In this document: piece after piece, positions 18,467 to 27,330 of the stretch
Position numbering within the stretch: the stretch's first letter is position 1
Layout: each line of letters starts with the position of its first letter
Assembly (NCBI GenBank): GCA_965230425.1
Contig: CBDDKW010000008.1
Span: 1-64,000 of the forward strand
From: CBDDKW01 sp965230425
GTDB taxonomy: Bacteria > Pseudomonadota > Gammaproteobacteria > UBA1113
DNA: 64,000 nucleotides
Reading direction: 5' to 3'
Notes under the pieces: model-generated
Told to the model about the DNA's origin: nothing
Seen by the model: only the letters and a program-made list of their open reading frames with translations
Database searches by the model: none
Program-made: the position numbers and the translations under genes

Positions 18467-21400
18467 ATGCCTATTGACGCTACGAAAGTTTGCTCTGCCC
18501 AAGCTTTATCAGAAGCACTATCCCAAATACCAGCAGATGAACGGTTACAAGCGCTACATGCTGCTTACGATGAAAATCCTACAGAATTAGCAAATATCTT
18601 CGGCTATAAAACAGAAACATTAAAAACATGGCTATTAGTTCATCTAAGGCAAGAAGACACCAAAGTATTATTTCACAGTGTATTGGGTGCTAACTTATTT
18701 AGTGCTATATTAAATAATGACGAGCCATTTTCTACTTTAGTTGAAACGATATTTCCTAAGGTTGAGGACCGCCTGCCATTTTACACTAATGTTCTAGGTA
18801 AAGACTTTCTTGTAAATAATATAACAACGATTACTCAACTGGATCAGGCTTTAGAAACACTTGCCGTAGAAGACAGATATAGCTTTTGCGACAAGACGAT
18901 CACCCTATCAAAGGTCGGTGATTTAGTTGATTCATATCTAGCACTAGAGACCATATTGGACCGCCTACCAAGCGACTGCCGCTTAGCATTTTGTTTAACA
19001 AAATCTATGAGAGAGAAATTACAAACCATGCAGGGTAAGCTTGAACCTGAACTTCTAGGCAAGTTTCACACAACCCAGGAAAAATTGATCTTTTTATTAC
19101 ATTTTTTAGATATCAATACGCCAGACTATCTTGATTTTGCCTTAGGCACTAAAGTAAATAAATATTTTACTCCAGAACTAAATCAAGCAATAAGAACTAT
19201 TTACATATTATTTACTACGCGTGACATGTCCAAGCATGTACACGACATTGATAAAGCAAAAACCTTTGCTTACATGCTCAAAATGCCCGAGGCTTGTCAA
19301 CAACTCCATGTCCTATCCTGTGCCTCTACCACTGAACTTACCAAGCCAGCTCATATTGAAAATACACTGGCTTATTTGCTAATGACAACCTTTGTTGACT
19401 GCTCTGAAACAGTAACTGACGAACGAGCTGAGCTTATCGGAATTGCTGGGCTTAAGAAACATATTACTCGGTGGTTTGACTTTAAAAGACACTTATTACC
19501 TTTACTGACACCAGAAACCTTACAACGCTTTTGTGATACGCCCGAAAATTTTGAGTTTATCATAAGCATCATCACGTGTATAAACGACTTTCGTGAATTT
19601 ATTAACTGCCTTCCTGAAGACCGTCGCATTGATTATCTCACACGTATAGATACTAATACACTGAGTAAATGTATTGCTGATAAATTAACTTTTCTAACTG
19701 AAAATTTATCCGAAATACTTAATCAAACAGATCTACACGCCTTTATTCTATCTGCAGCAGGAATAAAGCTTATTGTCACCTTAAAACCTGATCGTCGGGG
19801 TTTAATTTCATTTATTCAGAATACATTTCCGACGATAGCAAAAAAAAATTCATTTTTACAATTAGAGCTCATAAATAATTATTTGAATGAAATTATTGGT
19901 GATTTATCAGACTTACGGAAATTGTTAACTAAACTCTTCCCCAACATAAAAGATAGAATTAATCATCTTGCTAATGTCAGTAGCAACATGGAACGATTAA
20001 AAGGCTTTGTTAGTTCATGGTATGATTTTCAATCTTACTGGCTTAGAAAAATGGAGACACAAGACCAACAAGCATTCTGCCAATCCAGCGTGGGGATTGA
20101 GCTAATACAGCATTTTAAACCAAGCTTATATAATCTAAATGATTATATCAAAGATATCTTTGCAGAAGATCAGACTAGAGAAGCGTTTTACGCTGATTTA
20201 CCTGCAGGATTTGTTAAAGCCTCTTGGTGTACCAGCAGCTCAGAAATCATTAAAGTTGCATCTACACTTTATTCTACATCAAGACAAAGGCGTATATTCT
20301 ATACTGAGATCTTAGGGCTTAAGGTACTACAAAAGCATTTTACTAACAACTATGACCTAGGTACACTCAGGGAATCACTCGATGCAAATGAACGATCAAC
20401 CTTTTTTTGCTCTGAAGTTGGAGTAGCTTTAATAGTCAATATTAAATGGTATATGAGCGATTTTAAGAACTTTGTGACAAAAGCTTTTCCAAAACCCGAC
20501 GTTAGAGCTCAATTTTTTACTACCAGATTAGGCCCAAGATTTATTGCAAACAGTAGCTTTAGTATCAGTGGCATTGTAAAACTAGCACAGACATACTGCC
20601 AGGATAGCCGACAGCGCTATGAGCTTTATACCCATCCTTTAGTCCTTGAAAAATTACAATCACTCTTGTCTGCGGATAAATGGCATAAACTTGAGAATTT
20701 CAAAGATAAATTATTAGGCTCTTTATCACCAGAAGATCAGCAACGCTTTTGCCGATCAGACACCGGGGTCGCACTCATCAAGCACCTAGAATCTGCCAAA
20801 GATTTTACTACATTAATCACAGCCATCTTTCCTGATCCGACGACCAGACATGAATTTTGCGTAAAGTCATTAGGTCTCGACTTTATTAAAAGTCTAACTA
20901 TTTCCTCTGTTGATGAGTTAGTTAAGTTAGTTACGACGGTCTTTCCTGAAAGCCAACAACGCCGTCAATTTTATACTGACACGTTAGGATTTGAAAAACT
21001 ACAATCACTCTTGCCTAAGGCTAACTGTAATAGACTCACACATTTTAAGGATACGTTCTTAGGCACTTTATCTCTTGAGGAGCAGCAACGTTTCTGTGAA
21101 TTAGATACCGGCGTCTCTTTGATTAAGAGCCTAGAATTATCTCAAAATAATTTTATCAGTTTGATATCCGATGTATTTCCACAAACTGATGCCGAAGGTC
21201 AAGCTGAAGTTAGCAATGATACCAACCCTAGGTATAAATTCTGTCTCAACAAATTAGGCATGGATTTTATTTTAAAATTTGTAGAAGAAACCTACTATAC
21301 TGTTGATAATCTCGTTACATTAGCCACCGCTGTTTTCCCTCATTCTGAAATGAGATATTCATTTTACACATATCATTTAGACCTCGCCACACTAAATAGG

Positions 21401-23023
21401 CTGATTAGATATACATGTGAATTGCCTGCTCTGTTAAATAGTTTAGATGAAAATGAGCGGGTTTTACTGTGTAAAAAATTAAAAGATAAAATCAAATCAT
21501 TTGACTTGTGTTCTGACAGCTTGATGGAAATTCTCGCACTCCTTAATGAAAATGACCGACTTGCATACTTGCAAAGTTATTTTGCATCCGACGAGTGTGG
21601 AAGTACAGATAGAAATGAGCAAGAAATAGTGACTCCGTTTAAAACATCACGAGATCTAAAAAACTTATTATCTATGCTACCGCTGCATCATTGGCGAGAT
21701 TTTTATATCTGGGATATCGGTCTAAATATTCAAAAAAAGGCTGTTAATAACGTTTATGAGCTACGCCACATTCCCCAAGATAAACGTTTATTCTTCTATA
21801 CTGAAGTCTTACCAATAGACGAATTGAAAAGTCTTTTTACGAACTTTAATCCTAGTTTATCTACTTTTCTAGAAGAAATACCCTGTGATGACCGACTTAC
21901 TCTATTAGTCAGTCCCGTAGGTATAGAGCTGACAAATCGATTTATACAGACAGTCGAGGATTTAACCGCTATGTTAAATCTTTTGCCTGAGACCCTAAGA
22001 CTACAATATTGTCTCGAATACTTCTCTCGGAAACAATTATTAGACTTAGCATCTACGGCAGGTTTTGAAATTGTTGACACATTTACCAATAATGAAGATA
22101 AATGTATTTTTGTTATTATTCTATCTGACTGCTTTAGATATGATACTAGTACTCTTGATTTCACGATATTTGGCCACACGATCCTTACTCTGCCAAAAGA
22201 TATAAATATTCGCATTAGACAACTTTATACTATTTTTACTGAACATAGATTTAGCGCTTCTACAAACATGATTTCAGAACCAGGAAACATGATCAGCAAA
22301 AAGGAATCCTTATCAGCACTCAATAAAAGTTCCGCATTATTTCGTGCAGCTATGAATCAATTTACGGTTGAGGAATTAGAGCAACGTGACAACAATAATT
22401 CAACATTGCTACTCTATGCCGCCTATTACGGACTTATTGATGTATGTATTGCCTTGGCTGTTAAGGGGGTAGCACTTGATACCAAGGATTCCATTACTAC
22501 AGCTTATGGCTATGCGAAAGAAAATCCAGCTATGCACCAGGTGCGGCCATTTCTTAACCCAAATCTGCAACATAGATTATTAACAGAGTTTGATAGGAGA
22601 GTTGCTGCTATTAACGACAAGACTGATACAGATGCAGTGTATTACAAATTATATGCCTTTATTGCTGAAGCCAGAGACATTAAAGATGGTCCTTTACGTG
22701 AAGCGGTTAAAATTCGTCTAATACAGAGACTGATTACCTTTTGCAAAACGAGGCTCGCACTAGCACGCTACACTCTAACTCAATCTGAGTGGAGTCAGCG
22801 TATCCCTAAACTCGAGAAAGCTCTACAGCTCAGGCAAGACTGGGGCTACCTAAAATCACTTTGGTTAGTTGAAAGTAGTAAGGACACAGGGATCAGTGAG
22901 CATCAAGGGTTTATCTCGGCAGGTGCCGATGCTCCAACCGCTCGTACGCAAAGAGGACCAAGCTCGGCGGCAAGTGACTCTGCTCCTCTGGCAACATCAA
23001 TAACTTGGCACCCATTTGTATAG
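18467..23023 (+). CDS. Giant repeat protein (1518 aa) with ankyrin-like segment; candidate secreted effector
   Basis: No known enzyme domain is recognised. The protein is built from leucine-rich helical units of about 28-30 residues with a recurring core like L-x-x-[IV]-F-P-x-x-x-x-R-x-x-F-[CY], then L-G-x-x-[FL]-[IL]. At residues ~536, 646, 759 and 875 a larger block of roughly 110-116 residues restarts with FC-x-x-x-x-G-[VI]-x-L-I and ends near LS-x-E-[DE]-QQRFC. Around residues 1300-1370, TLLLYAAYYGLIDVCIALAVKG resembles an ankyrin repeat. The C-terminal 50 residues are rich in Ser, Ala and Gly. No signal peptide or membrane segment is seen. It breaks the polysaccharide locus and ends just before a palindrome array. 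An effector role is inference from architecture only. Confidence 0.8.
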   Translation: MPIDATKVCSAQALSEALSQIPADERLQALHAAYDENPTELANIFGYKTETLKTWLLVHLRQEDTKVLFHSVLGANLFSAILNNDEPFSTLVETIFPKVEDRLPFYTNVLGKDFLVNNITTITQLDQALETLAVEDRYSFCDKTITLSKVGDLVDSYLALETILDRLPSDCRLAFCLTKSMREKLQTMQGKLEPELLGKFHTTQEKLIFLLHFLDINTPDYLDFALGTKVNKYFTPELNQAIRTIYILFTTRDMSKHVHDIDKAKTFAYMLKMPEACQQLHVLSCASTTELTKPAHIENTLAYLLMTTFVDCSETVTDERAELIGIAGLKKHITRWFDFKRHLLPLLTPETLQRFCDTPENFEFIISIITCINDFREFINCLPEDRRIDYLTRIDTNTLSKCIADKLTFLTENLSEILNQTDLHAFILSAAGIKLIVTLKPDRRGLISFIQNTFPTIAKKNSFLQLELINNYLNEIIGDLSDLRKLLTKLFPNIKDRINHLANVSSNMERLKGFVSSWYDFQSYWLRKMETQDQQAFCQSSVGIELIQHFKPSLYNLNDYIKDIFAEDQTREAFYADLPAGFVKASWCTSSSEIIKVASTLYSTSRQRRIFYTEILGLKVLQKHFTNNYDLGTLRESLDANERSTFFCSEVGVALIVNIKWYMSDFKNFVTKAFPKPDVRAQFFTTRLGPRFIANSSFSISGIVKLAQTYCQDSRQRYELYTHPLVLEKLQSLLSADKWHKLENFKDKLLGSLSPEDQQRFCRSDTGVALIKHLESAKDFTTLITAIFPDPTTRHEFCVKSLGLDFIKSLTISSVDELVKLVTTVFPESQQRRQFYTDTLGFEKLQSLLPKANCNRLTHFKDTFLGTLSLEEQQRFCELDTGVSLIKSLELSQNNFISLISDVFPQTDAEGQAEVSNDTNPRYKFCLNKLGMDFILKFVEETYYTVDNLVTLATAVFPHSEMRYSFYTYHLDLATLNRLIRYTCELPALLNSLDENERVLLCKKLKDKIKSFDLCSDSLMEILALLNENDRLAYLQSYFASDECGSTDRNEQEIVTPFKTSRDLKNLLSMLPLHHWRDFYIWDIGLNIQKKAVNNVYELRHIPQDKRLFFYTEVLPIDELKSLFTNFNPSLSTFLEEIPCDDRLTLLVSPVGIELTNRFIQTVEDLTAMLNLLPETLRLQYCLEYFSRKQLLDLASTAGFEIVDTFTNNEDKCIFVIILSDCFRYDTSTLDFTIFGHTILTLPKDINIRIRQLYTIFTEHRFSASTNMISEPGNMISKKESLSALNKSSALFRAAMNQFTVEELEQRDNNNSTLLLYAAYYGLIDVCIALAVKGVALDTKDSITTAYGYAKENPAMHQVRPFLNPNLQHRLLTEFDRRVAAINDKTDTDAVYYKLYAFIAEARDIKDGPLREAVKIRLIQRLITFCKTRLALARYTLTQSEWSQRIPKLEKALQLRQDWGYLKSLWLVESSKDTGISEHQGFISAGADAPTARTQRGPSSAASDSAPLATSITWHPFV

Positions 23024-23027
23024 CACC

Positions 23028-23058
23028 TAGAGATTTCTTACGTTGTGCGAAATGGCAG
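23028..23058. repeat. Partial copy of the dispersed palindromic repeat
   Basis: AGAGATTTCTTACGTTGTGC followed by GAAATGGCAG resembles the core of the repeats at 7706 and 11903, starting five bases after the stop codon of the giant repeat protein gene. The rest of 23059-23226 holds no gene I can support; it has a further GCCACAGAATGACGC at about 23202 that may be another fragment. Confidence 0.4.
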
Positions 23059-23226
23059 ATTTTGGCAAAGAAGGTAATACCATCGATGGCGATATTTTTT
23101 CAGGTAATGGTACAACTGATGGTTATAAGAGTATAGCTATATCTACGTTAGCGAGTATCACCTTGTGATTTGACTGCCTAAGCCATGGATTCCGCAGTCT
23201 CTGCCACAGAATGACGCTGCTTGAAT

Positions 23227-23692
23227 CTACGCAGAATCTGCATTTGCAGGATCTACGTAGGATTTCAAGCCCTAAAAAAACTACGCAGAATCTGCATTTG
23301 CAGGATCTACGTAGGATTTACAAGCCCCAAAAAACTACGCAGAATCTGCATTTGCAGGATCTACGTAGGATTTATCAGCCCTAAAAAACTACGCAGAATC
23401 TGCATTTGCAGGATCTACGTAGGATTTACAAGCCCCAAAAAACTACGCAGAATCTGCATTTGCAGGATCTACGTAGGATTTCAAGCCCTAAAAAAACTAC
23501 GCAGAATCTGCATTTGCAGGATCTACGTAGGATTTCAAGCCCTAAAAAAACTACGCAGAATCTGCATTTGCAGGATCTACGTAGGATTTACAAGTCCCAA
23601 AAAACTACGCAGAATCTGCATTTGCAGGATCTACGTAGGATTTACAAGCCCCGAAAAACTACGTAGAATCTGCATTTACAGGATCTACGCAG
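23227..23692. repeat. Tandem array of nine 54-bp units, each a 34-nt imperfect palindrome plus a 20-nt linker
   Basis: Units start at 23227, 23281, 23335, 23389, 23443, 23497, 23551, 23605 and 23659, an exact 54-base period. Each begins CTACGCAGAATCTGCA, continues TTTGCAG and closes GATCTACGTAG, so arms CTACG-AGA--CTGCA and TGCAG--TCT-CGTAG pair into a hairpin of about 14 base pairs. Linkers vary slightly (GATTTCAAGCCCTAAAAAAA, GATTTACAAGCCCCAAAAAA, GATTTATCAGCCCTAAAAAA) but stay 20 bases. The ninth unit is diverged, with the C/T difference swapped between its arms. Because 54 is a multiple of three, long frames run through the array without stops; none has an ATG start at its head, so I treat it as non-coding. 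Confidence 0.95.
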
Positions 23693-23778
23693 CTTAGGTT
23701 TGTTCAAAATGGATACAAAAATGTCTTTTATCGGCCGTGATGTCGAATTACGCAATATGCCATAACAGTTGAATATTA

Positions 23779-24984
23779 ATGCAAGTCCTATTCCTTTCTG
23801 ACAATTTCCCCCCTGAAGTGAATGCTTGTGCTTCACGTGTATATGAGCGTGCTTGTTATTGGGTGAAGTGGGGACATCAAGTCACAGTAATTACTTGTGC
23901 GCCTAACTTTCCTGATGGACAAGTATTTCCTGGCTATAAAAACAAATGGTACCAAGAAGAATGTATGGATGGGATCCGAGTGATCCGTGTTAAAACCTAT
24001 ATAACAAAGAATGCTGGATTTATTAAAAGGGTGCTGGATTTTCTTTCCTTTATGTTTATGGCAATTATCGTCGGTCTTTGGCAAAAAAAACCGGATGTTA
24101 TCGTCGCTACTTCACCACAATTTTTTACTGCTGTAGGTGGCTGGTTTTTATCTTTATTAAAAATGAAACCTTTTGTCTTTGAATTAAGTGATTTATGGCC
24201 CGCATCAATTAAAGCTGTAGGCGCAATGAAACAATCCATATTGATTACTTGGCTAGAGAAACTTGAATTATTTCTATATAGACGAGCAAAGCGTATTATT
24301 GTCTTAAGTCCTGCCTTTAAAACTGATTTAATTAACCGCCAGATTCCAGCGGATAAAATTGATGTGGTTATCAATGGGGTGGATTTACAGCGTTTCCCTT
24401 GTCAGGCTAAAGATCCCGCTTTATTAGATAAATACAATCTGCATAATAAATTTGTCATTGGCTATATTGGTACTCATGGCATGGCGCATGATTTAAGTAA
24501 TGTTTTACTGGCTGCAGAACAGCTACATGAGAATATTGTGGTGGTCTTTGTGGGTAGTGGTGCAGAGAAACCGCAACTGATGCAAATGGCGCAAACAAAG
24601 CAATTGAATAATGTGATCTTTATTGATCGACAAAGTAAGGAAGATATTCCTAAGTATTGGGCTTTATGTGATTTAGCTTTAGTGCATTTAAAAAATGATC
24701 CGGTATTTGAATCAGTCATCCCTTCAAAAATATTTGAAGCCATGGCCATGCAACTGCCCATCTTATTAGCAGCTCCGCAAGGACAAGCTACTGACATTAT
24801 TGAAAAAGAGAAAGTTGGTTTATGCGTTGAGGCTGGCGATCCAGCAGCCTTAGCATTGGCCATCAATGATTTATATCAATCACCCGCATTGTTGCAAGGG
24901 TTTAAAGGCAATAGTCAACACGCCCGACAGCAGTATTCTAGGGAAGAGCAAGCGAAATTATTTTTAGAAAGCCTATCTGCATAA
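23779..24984 (+). CDS. Glycosyltransferase family 4 (WbuB-like)
   Basis: The 401-residue protein has the two-lobed GT-B plan: an N-terminal lobe with FLSDNFPPEVNACASRVYE and HQVTVITCAPNFPDG, a middle FELSDLWPASIKAVGAMK, and a C-terminal lobe with IGYIGTHGMAHDLSNVLLAA and ESVIPSKIFEAMAMQLPILL, which contains the acidic donor-site motif. Two of these features, NFPDGQVFPGY and ELSDLWP, are typical of the WbuB-like branch that adds N-acetylated 6-deoxy sugars such as FucNAc; the exact sugar is unknown. It follows the palindrome array and is preceded by about 85 bases containing no obvious strong ribosome site. The encoded enzyme is probably cytoplasmic or peripheral to the inner membrane. Confidence 0.88.
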   Translation: MQVLFLSDNFPPEVNACASRVYERACYWVKWGHQVTVITCAPNFPDGQVFPGYKNKWYQEECMDGIRVIRVKTYITKNAGFIKRVLDFLSFMFMAIIVGLWQKKPDVIVATSPQFFTAVGGWFLSLLKMKPFVFELSDLWPASIKAVGAMKQSILITWLEKLELFLYRRAKRIIVLSPAFKTDLINRQIPADKIDVVINGVDLQRFPCQAKDPALLDKYNLHNKFVIGYIGTHGMAHDLSNVLLAAEQLHENIVVVFVGSGAEKPQLMQMAQTKQLNNVIFIDRQSKEDIPKYWALCDLALVHLKNDPVFESVIPSKIFEAMAMQLPILLAAPQGQATDIIEKEKVGLCVEAGDPAALALAINDLYQSPALLQGFKGNSQHARQQYSREEQAKLFLESLSA

Positions 24985-25127
24985 TTACGGTAAATGCAGA
25001 GTATAATCAAGAAGTTGGCGCTTACAGTTATTATTTCCTAAAAATAAATTATTAATTTCCAAAAATGCTTGCACATTGTGCTAAGTTTGTGTATACTTCA
25101 TTTCGAATCTTAAGGATAAGAATAAAT

Positions 25128-25233
25128 TTCGAGCTTGAACAGGCTCAGCTAAGATGTCGGATAGTTCTACTATCCTCATTTCTCATTCTCGTTCTCGACC
25201 TCTGGATGTTAGTTGAGCCTGTTCAAGCTCGAA
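25128..25233. repeat. 106-bp structured palindromic element, copy 1
   Basis: Arms of about 25 bases at 25128-25152 and 25209-25233 match in 24 of 25 positions (core GAGCTTGAACAGGCTCA against TGAGCCTGTTCAAGCTC). Inside is a second hairpin, GGATAGTTCTACTATCC (7-bp stem, 3-base loop), and a pyrimidine-rich TCTCATTCTCGTTCTCG segment. A second copy with compensated arm changes is at 25269. The surrounding 24985-25127 gap shows nothing else I can support. Confidence 0.9.
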
Positions 25234-25268
25234 GTATTTGAGCATTAACTTAATGTTTTTAAACGGAA

Positions 25269-25375
25269 TTTCGAGTTTAAGCAGACTCAGCTAAGATGTC
25301 GGATAGTTTTACTATCCTCATTTCTCATTCTCGTTCTCGACCTCTGGATGTTAGTTGAGTCTGCTTAAGCTCGGA
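25269..25375. repeat. 107-bp structured palindromic element, copy 2
   Basis: It has the same layout as the element at 25128: outer arms (core AAGCAGACTCA against TGAGTCTGCTT), inner hairpin GGATAGTTTTACTATCC, and an identical pyrimidine-rich segment. The outer arms differ from copy 1 at several positions, and those differences are matched on both arms. Its right arm supplies the last codons and stop of the glycosyltransferase gene that ends at 25365. Confidence 0.9.
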
Positions 25376-27029
25376 ATGCCTCAACATGGTGTCGCCATGT
25401 ATACTTGTCCATCACTTCTTGATACACATTGCTCGCTAAGGCTTGGCGAATTTCAGCGTTCTCAACCAAATAGATAATAGAGTCAACTAATTGCTTTACA
25501 TTGCCTGGTTCTGTTAATACGGCTAATTGATCCGTAATTTGTATATTTTCTTTTTGTAATTCATCCGCATGTAATGATTGCTTTAACACTTCGCCGATTT
25601 GTTCAAGATCAGAGGCAATAATCGGCTTTTTCATAGCCATGTATTCAAACAATTTTGTTGGTGAACCAAAGAAACGACTACCATCCGCATTCGCCACATG
25701 AGGGGAAAGTAAAATATCTGCCGCACTAAGATATAAGGGAGCTTGTTGCTGCGGTACTAAACCTGTCAGCGTGTAGTAGGGTTGGTATTTTGCATCCTGT
25801 AGCGTATCTTTGACAATAGGCATTTTTACCCCATCGCCCACCAACATGAAACGTAGCTTGTGTTGTGCTAGCCATTGTGAGTGTTCATCTACGAGCATTT
25901 TAATTGCTGCGGCTAACTTATCTACACCATGCCATTGACCAAAAGTACCAATAAAAGTTAAGACTAAGGTATCTTCGTCAATATGATATTGCGACCGTAA
26001 ATTTTGGCGTTGTGTGTGAGTAAATTGTTCAGGGTTAAATAAGCGCGTATCAACACAGTTGGGATAGACAATGATCTTGTCTGCTGCAACACCGCGTTCA
26101 ATTAATTCATCTTTTAATACCGCAGAAATCGTCACTACTCGATCTGCATGACGTAAACAGACTTGTTCTGCCTCTAAGGCTTGTTGGTGATAACGTAATC
26201 CTTGGCTCCAATTTTTTGCGATCCAAGCTTCGGAACCATTGTATTCAATAACTAGCGGCACCTTCAATGCTCGTGCTACCAACACACCTGCATAATTTGC
26301 AATAGATAATCGTTGGTAGATCCATTGCGGTTTTTTCCCTTGTTTAATACTTTTTAATAACTGTCGGCTTATCTGTTGTTGTAGGCGATAGTAATTCATT
26401 TCATAGGGGAAACCAAAATGGCTGGGCACATCTAAGGCTTGATAATTCACTTGCGGGGCTAAAGATTGATTGTGATCAACAGCAGCATAGGTTACCTGGC
26501 ATTGTTGATCGATGAGAGCATTAACCACACCCGCCACATGGCCAATAGAACCACCGGCTTTGATACCAAACCACAGATTGGCATTGATATAAAGTAACTG
26601 AGTATCGGCAAAGTCTTTAATCATTGGCAGGGCAAGGGGTTCTGCTTTTAGTAATCCTTGCATCTGTTGTCTGCATTGTCTTAATGCGAGTTTACCTTGC
26701 AGTGAAGCTAAAACTACCCCGATGCCCGCAGTAATCGCTTTAAACCATGAACTGTTTTCTTTACCTAAATCTGGCCAGATAATGTGTTTACTCTTGCAGC
26801 GGGTGAATAAACCGATGATACGTAATATAGGCAGGATGGCTTTGCTATTCACATCCTCTAGGGGAATGAGCAAATCGCCCCGCATCTGCCGCAGGGATTT
26901 TATCATGCCCAATAGGGATTGATTCCTCAGGTCTTTTACCATGACATAATCAATAGGCGCTTGGATCTGCGCCTCAAGCTTGGCTTTATAATCTTTGGAC
27001 AGAGGATAAGCGGTTAGTGCATACATCAT
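25365..27029 (-). CDS. Glycosyltransferase family 4; C-terminus ends inside a palindromic repeat
   Basis: The 554-residue protein is a GT-B enzyme homologous to the first two thirds of the fusion encoded at 2690-5383: shared features are VIEYNGSEAWI, FIGTFGQWHGVDKLA, FFGSPTKLFEYMAMKKPIIASD and IGEVLKQSLHADEL. The N-terminal 130 residues also correspond loosely. After YTWRHHVEAFRA translation stops, exactly where the paralogue continues WDFLLH into a linker and methyltransferase. The last codons and the TAA lie in the arm of the palindromic element at 25269-25375, so the gene may have been clipped by that element. All catalytic-core motifs remain, so activity is plausible. Confidence 0.87.
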   Translation of the reverse strand: MMYALTAYPLSKDYKAKLEAQIQAPIDYVMVKDLRNQSLLGMIKSLRQMRGDLLIPLEDVNSKAILPILRIIGLFTRCKSKHIIWPDLGKENSSWFKAITAGIGVVLASLQGKLALRQCRQQMQGLLKAEPLALPMIKDFADTQLLYINANLWFGIKAGGSIGHVAGVVNALIDQQCQVTYAAVDHNQSLAPQVNYQALDVPSHFGFPYEMNYYRLQQQISRQLLKSIKQGKKPQWIYQRLSIANYAGVLVARALKVPLVIEYNGSEAWIAKNWSQGLRYHQQALEAEQVCLRHADRVVTISAVLKDELIERGVAADKIIVYPNCVDTRLFNPEQFTHTQRQNLRSQYHIDEDTLVLTFIGTFGQWHGVDKLAAAIKMLVDEHSQWLAQHKLRFMLVGDGVKMPIVKDTLQDAKYQPYYTLTGLVPQQQAPLYLSAADILLSPHVANADGSRFFGSPTKLFEYMAMKKPIIASDLEQIGEVLKQSLHADELQKENIQITDQLAVLTEPGNVKQLVDSIIYLVENAEIRQALASNVYQEVMDKYTWRHHVEAFRA

Positions 27030-27330
27030 TTTCGTTTGTCATTGTTCCCAAATGGGGAGCAGTGTAACAAATTTACTAATTTTGGTATATGCAGGTGGTT
27101 AATTTATCTGTTTTGACGCAATTCCCTAAAGTTTGCTATAGGCACTTTACACCTGGGGACTTTTAATAATGACACCCAGGAATGCTGACTGGGTGTTATT
27201 GTTAAAAATCCATAGCATTAAAATTCCGAAATACGGCCAAAACTTGACTAAAATCTTACATTTCCGATGAATATCCCTCACAAAAATGCTATTATTTGGC
27301 CGCTTCGAAATGCAGATATGAGGATCTTCT
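27030..27330. promoter_or_regulatory. Divergent promoter region with a 19-bp hairpin
   Basis: The 301-base gap separates two divergent genes. TTTTAATAATGACACCCAG at 27161-27179 pairs with CTGGGTGTTATTGTTAAAA at 27189-27207 over a nine-base loop; the only two departures are G-U-type pairs, so RNA from this side would form an unbroken stem. It ends in A/T runs on both sides, like a bidirectional terminator, which is odd between divergent promoters. AGGA precedes the ATG at 27331 at a good distance. Confidence 0.6.

Noticed and set aside
23227..23692. CRISPR array
   Set aside because: Linkers between the palindromes are only 20 bases and nearly identical to each other, and no cas genes are present, so these are tandem repeats, not spacers.
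23221..23697. Long open frames through the 54-bp array encoding 18-residue repeats
   Set aside because: The frame stays open only because the period is a multiple of three. It begins with a TTG with no ribosome site, two frames are equally open, and the sequence is explained by palindromic DNA repeats.
25128..25375. Integron attC sites
   Set aside because: The elements have the right size for attC, but no RYYYAAC/GTTRRRY core sites at the ends and no integrase or cassette arrangement nearby.
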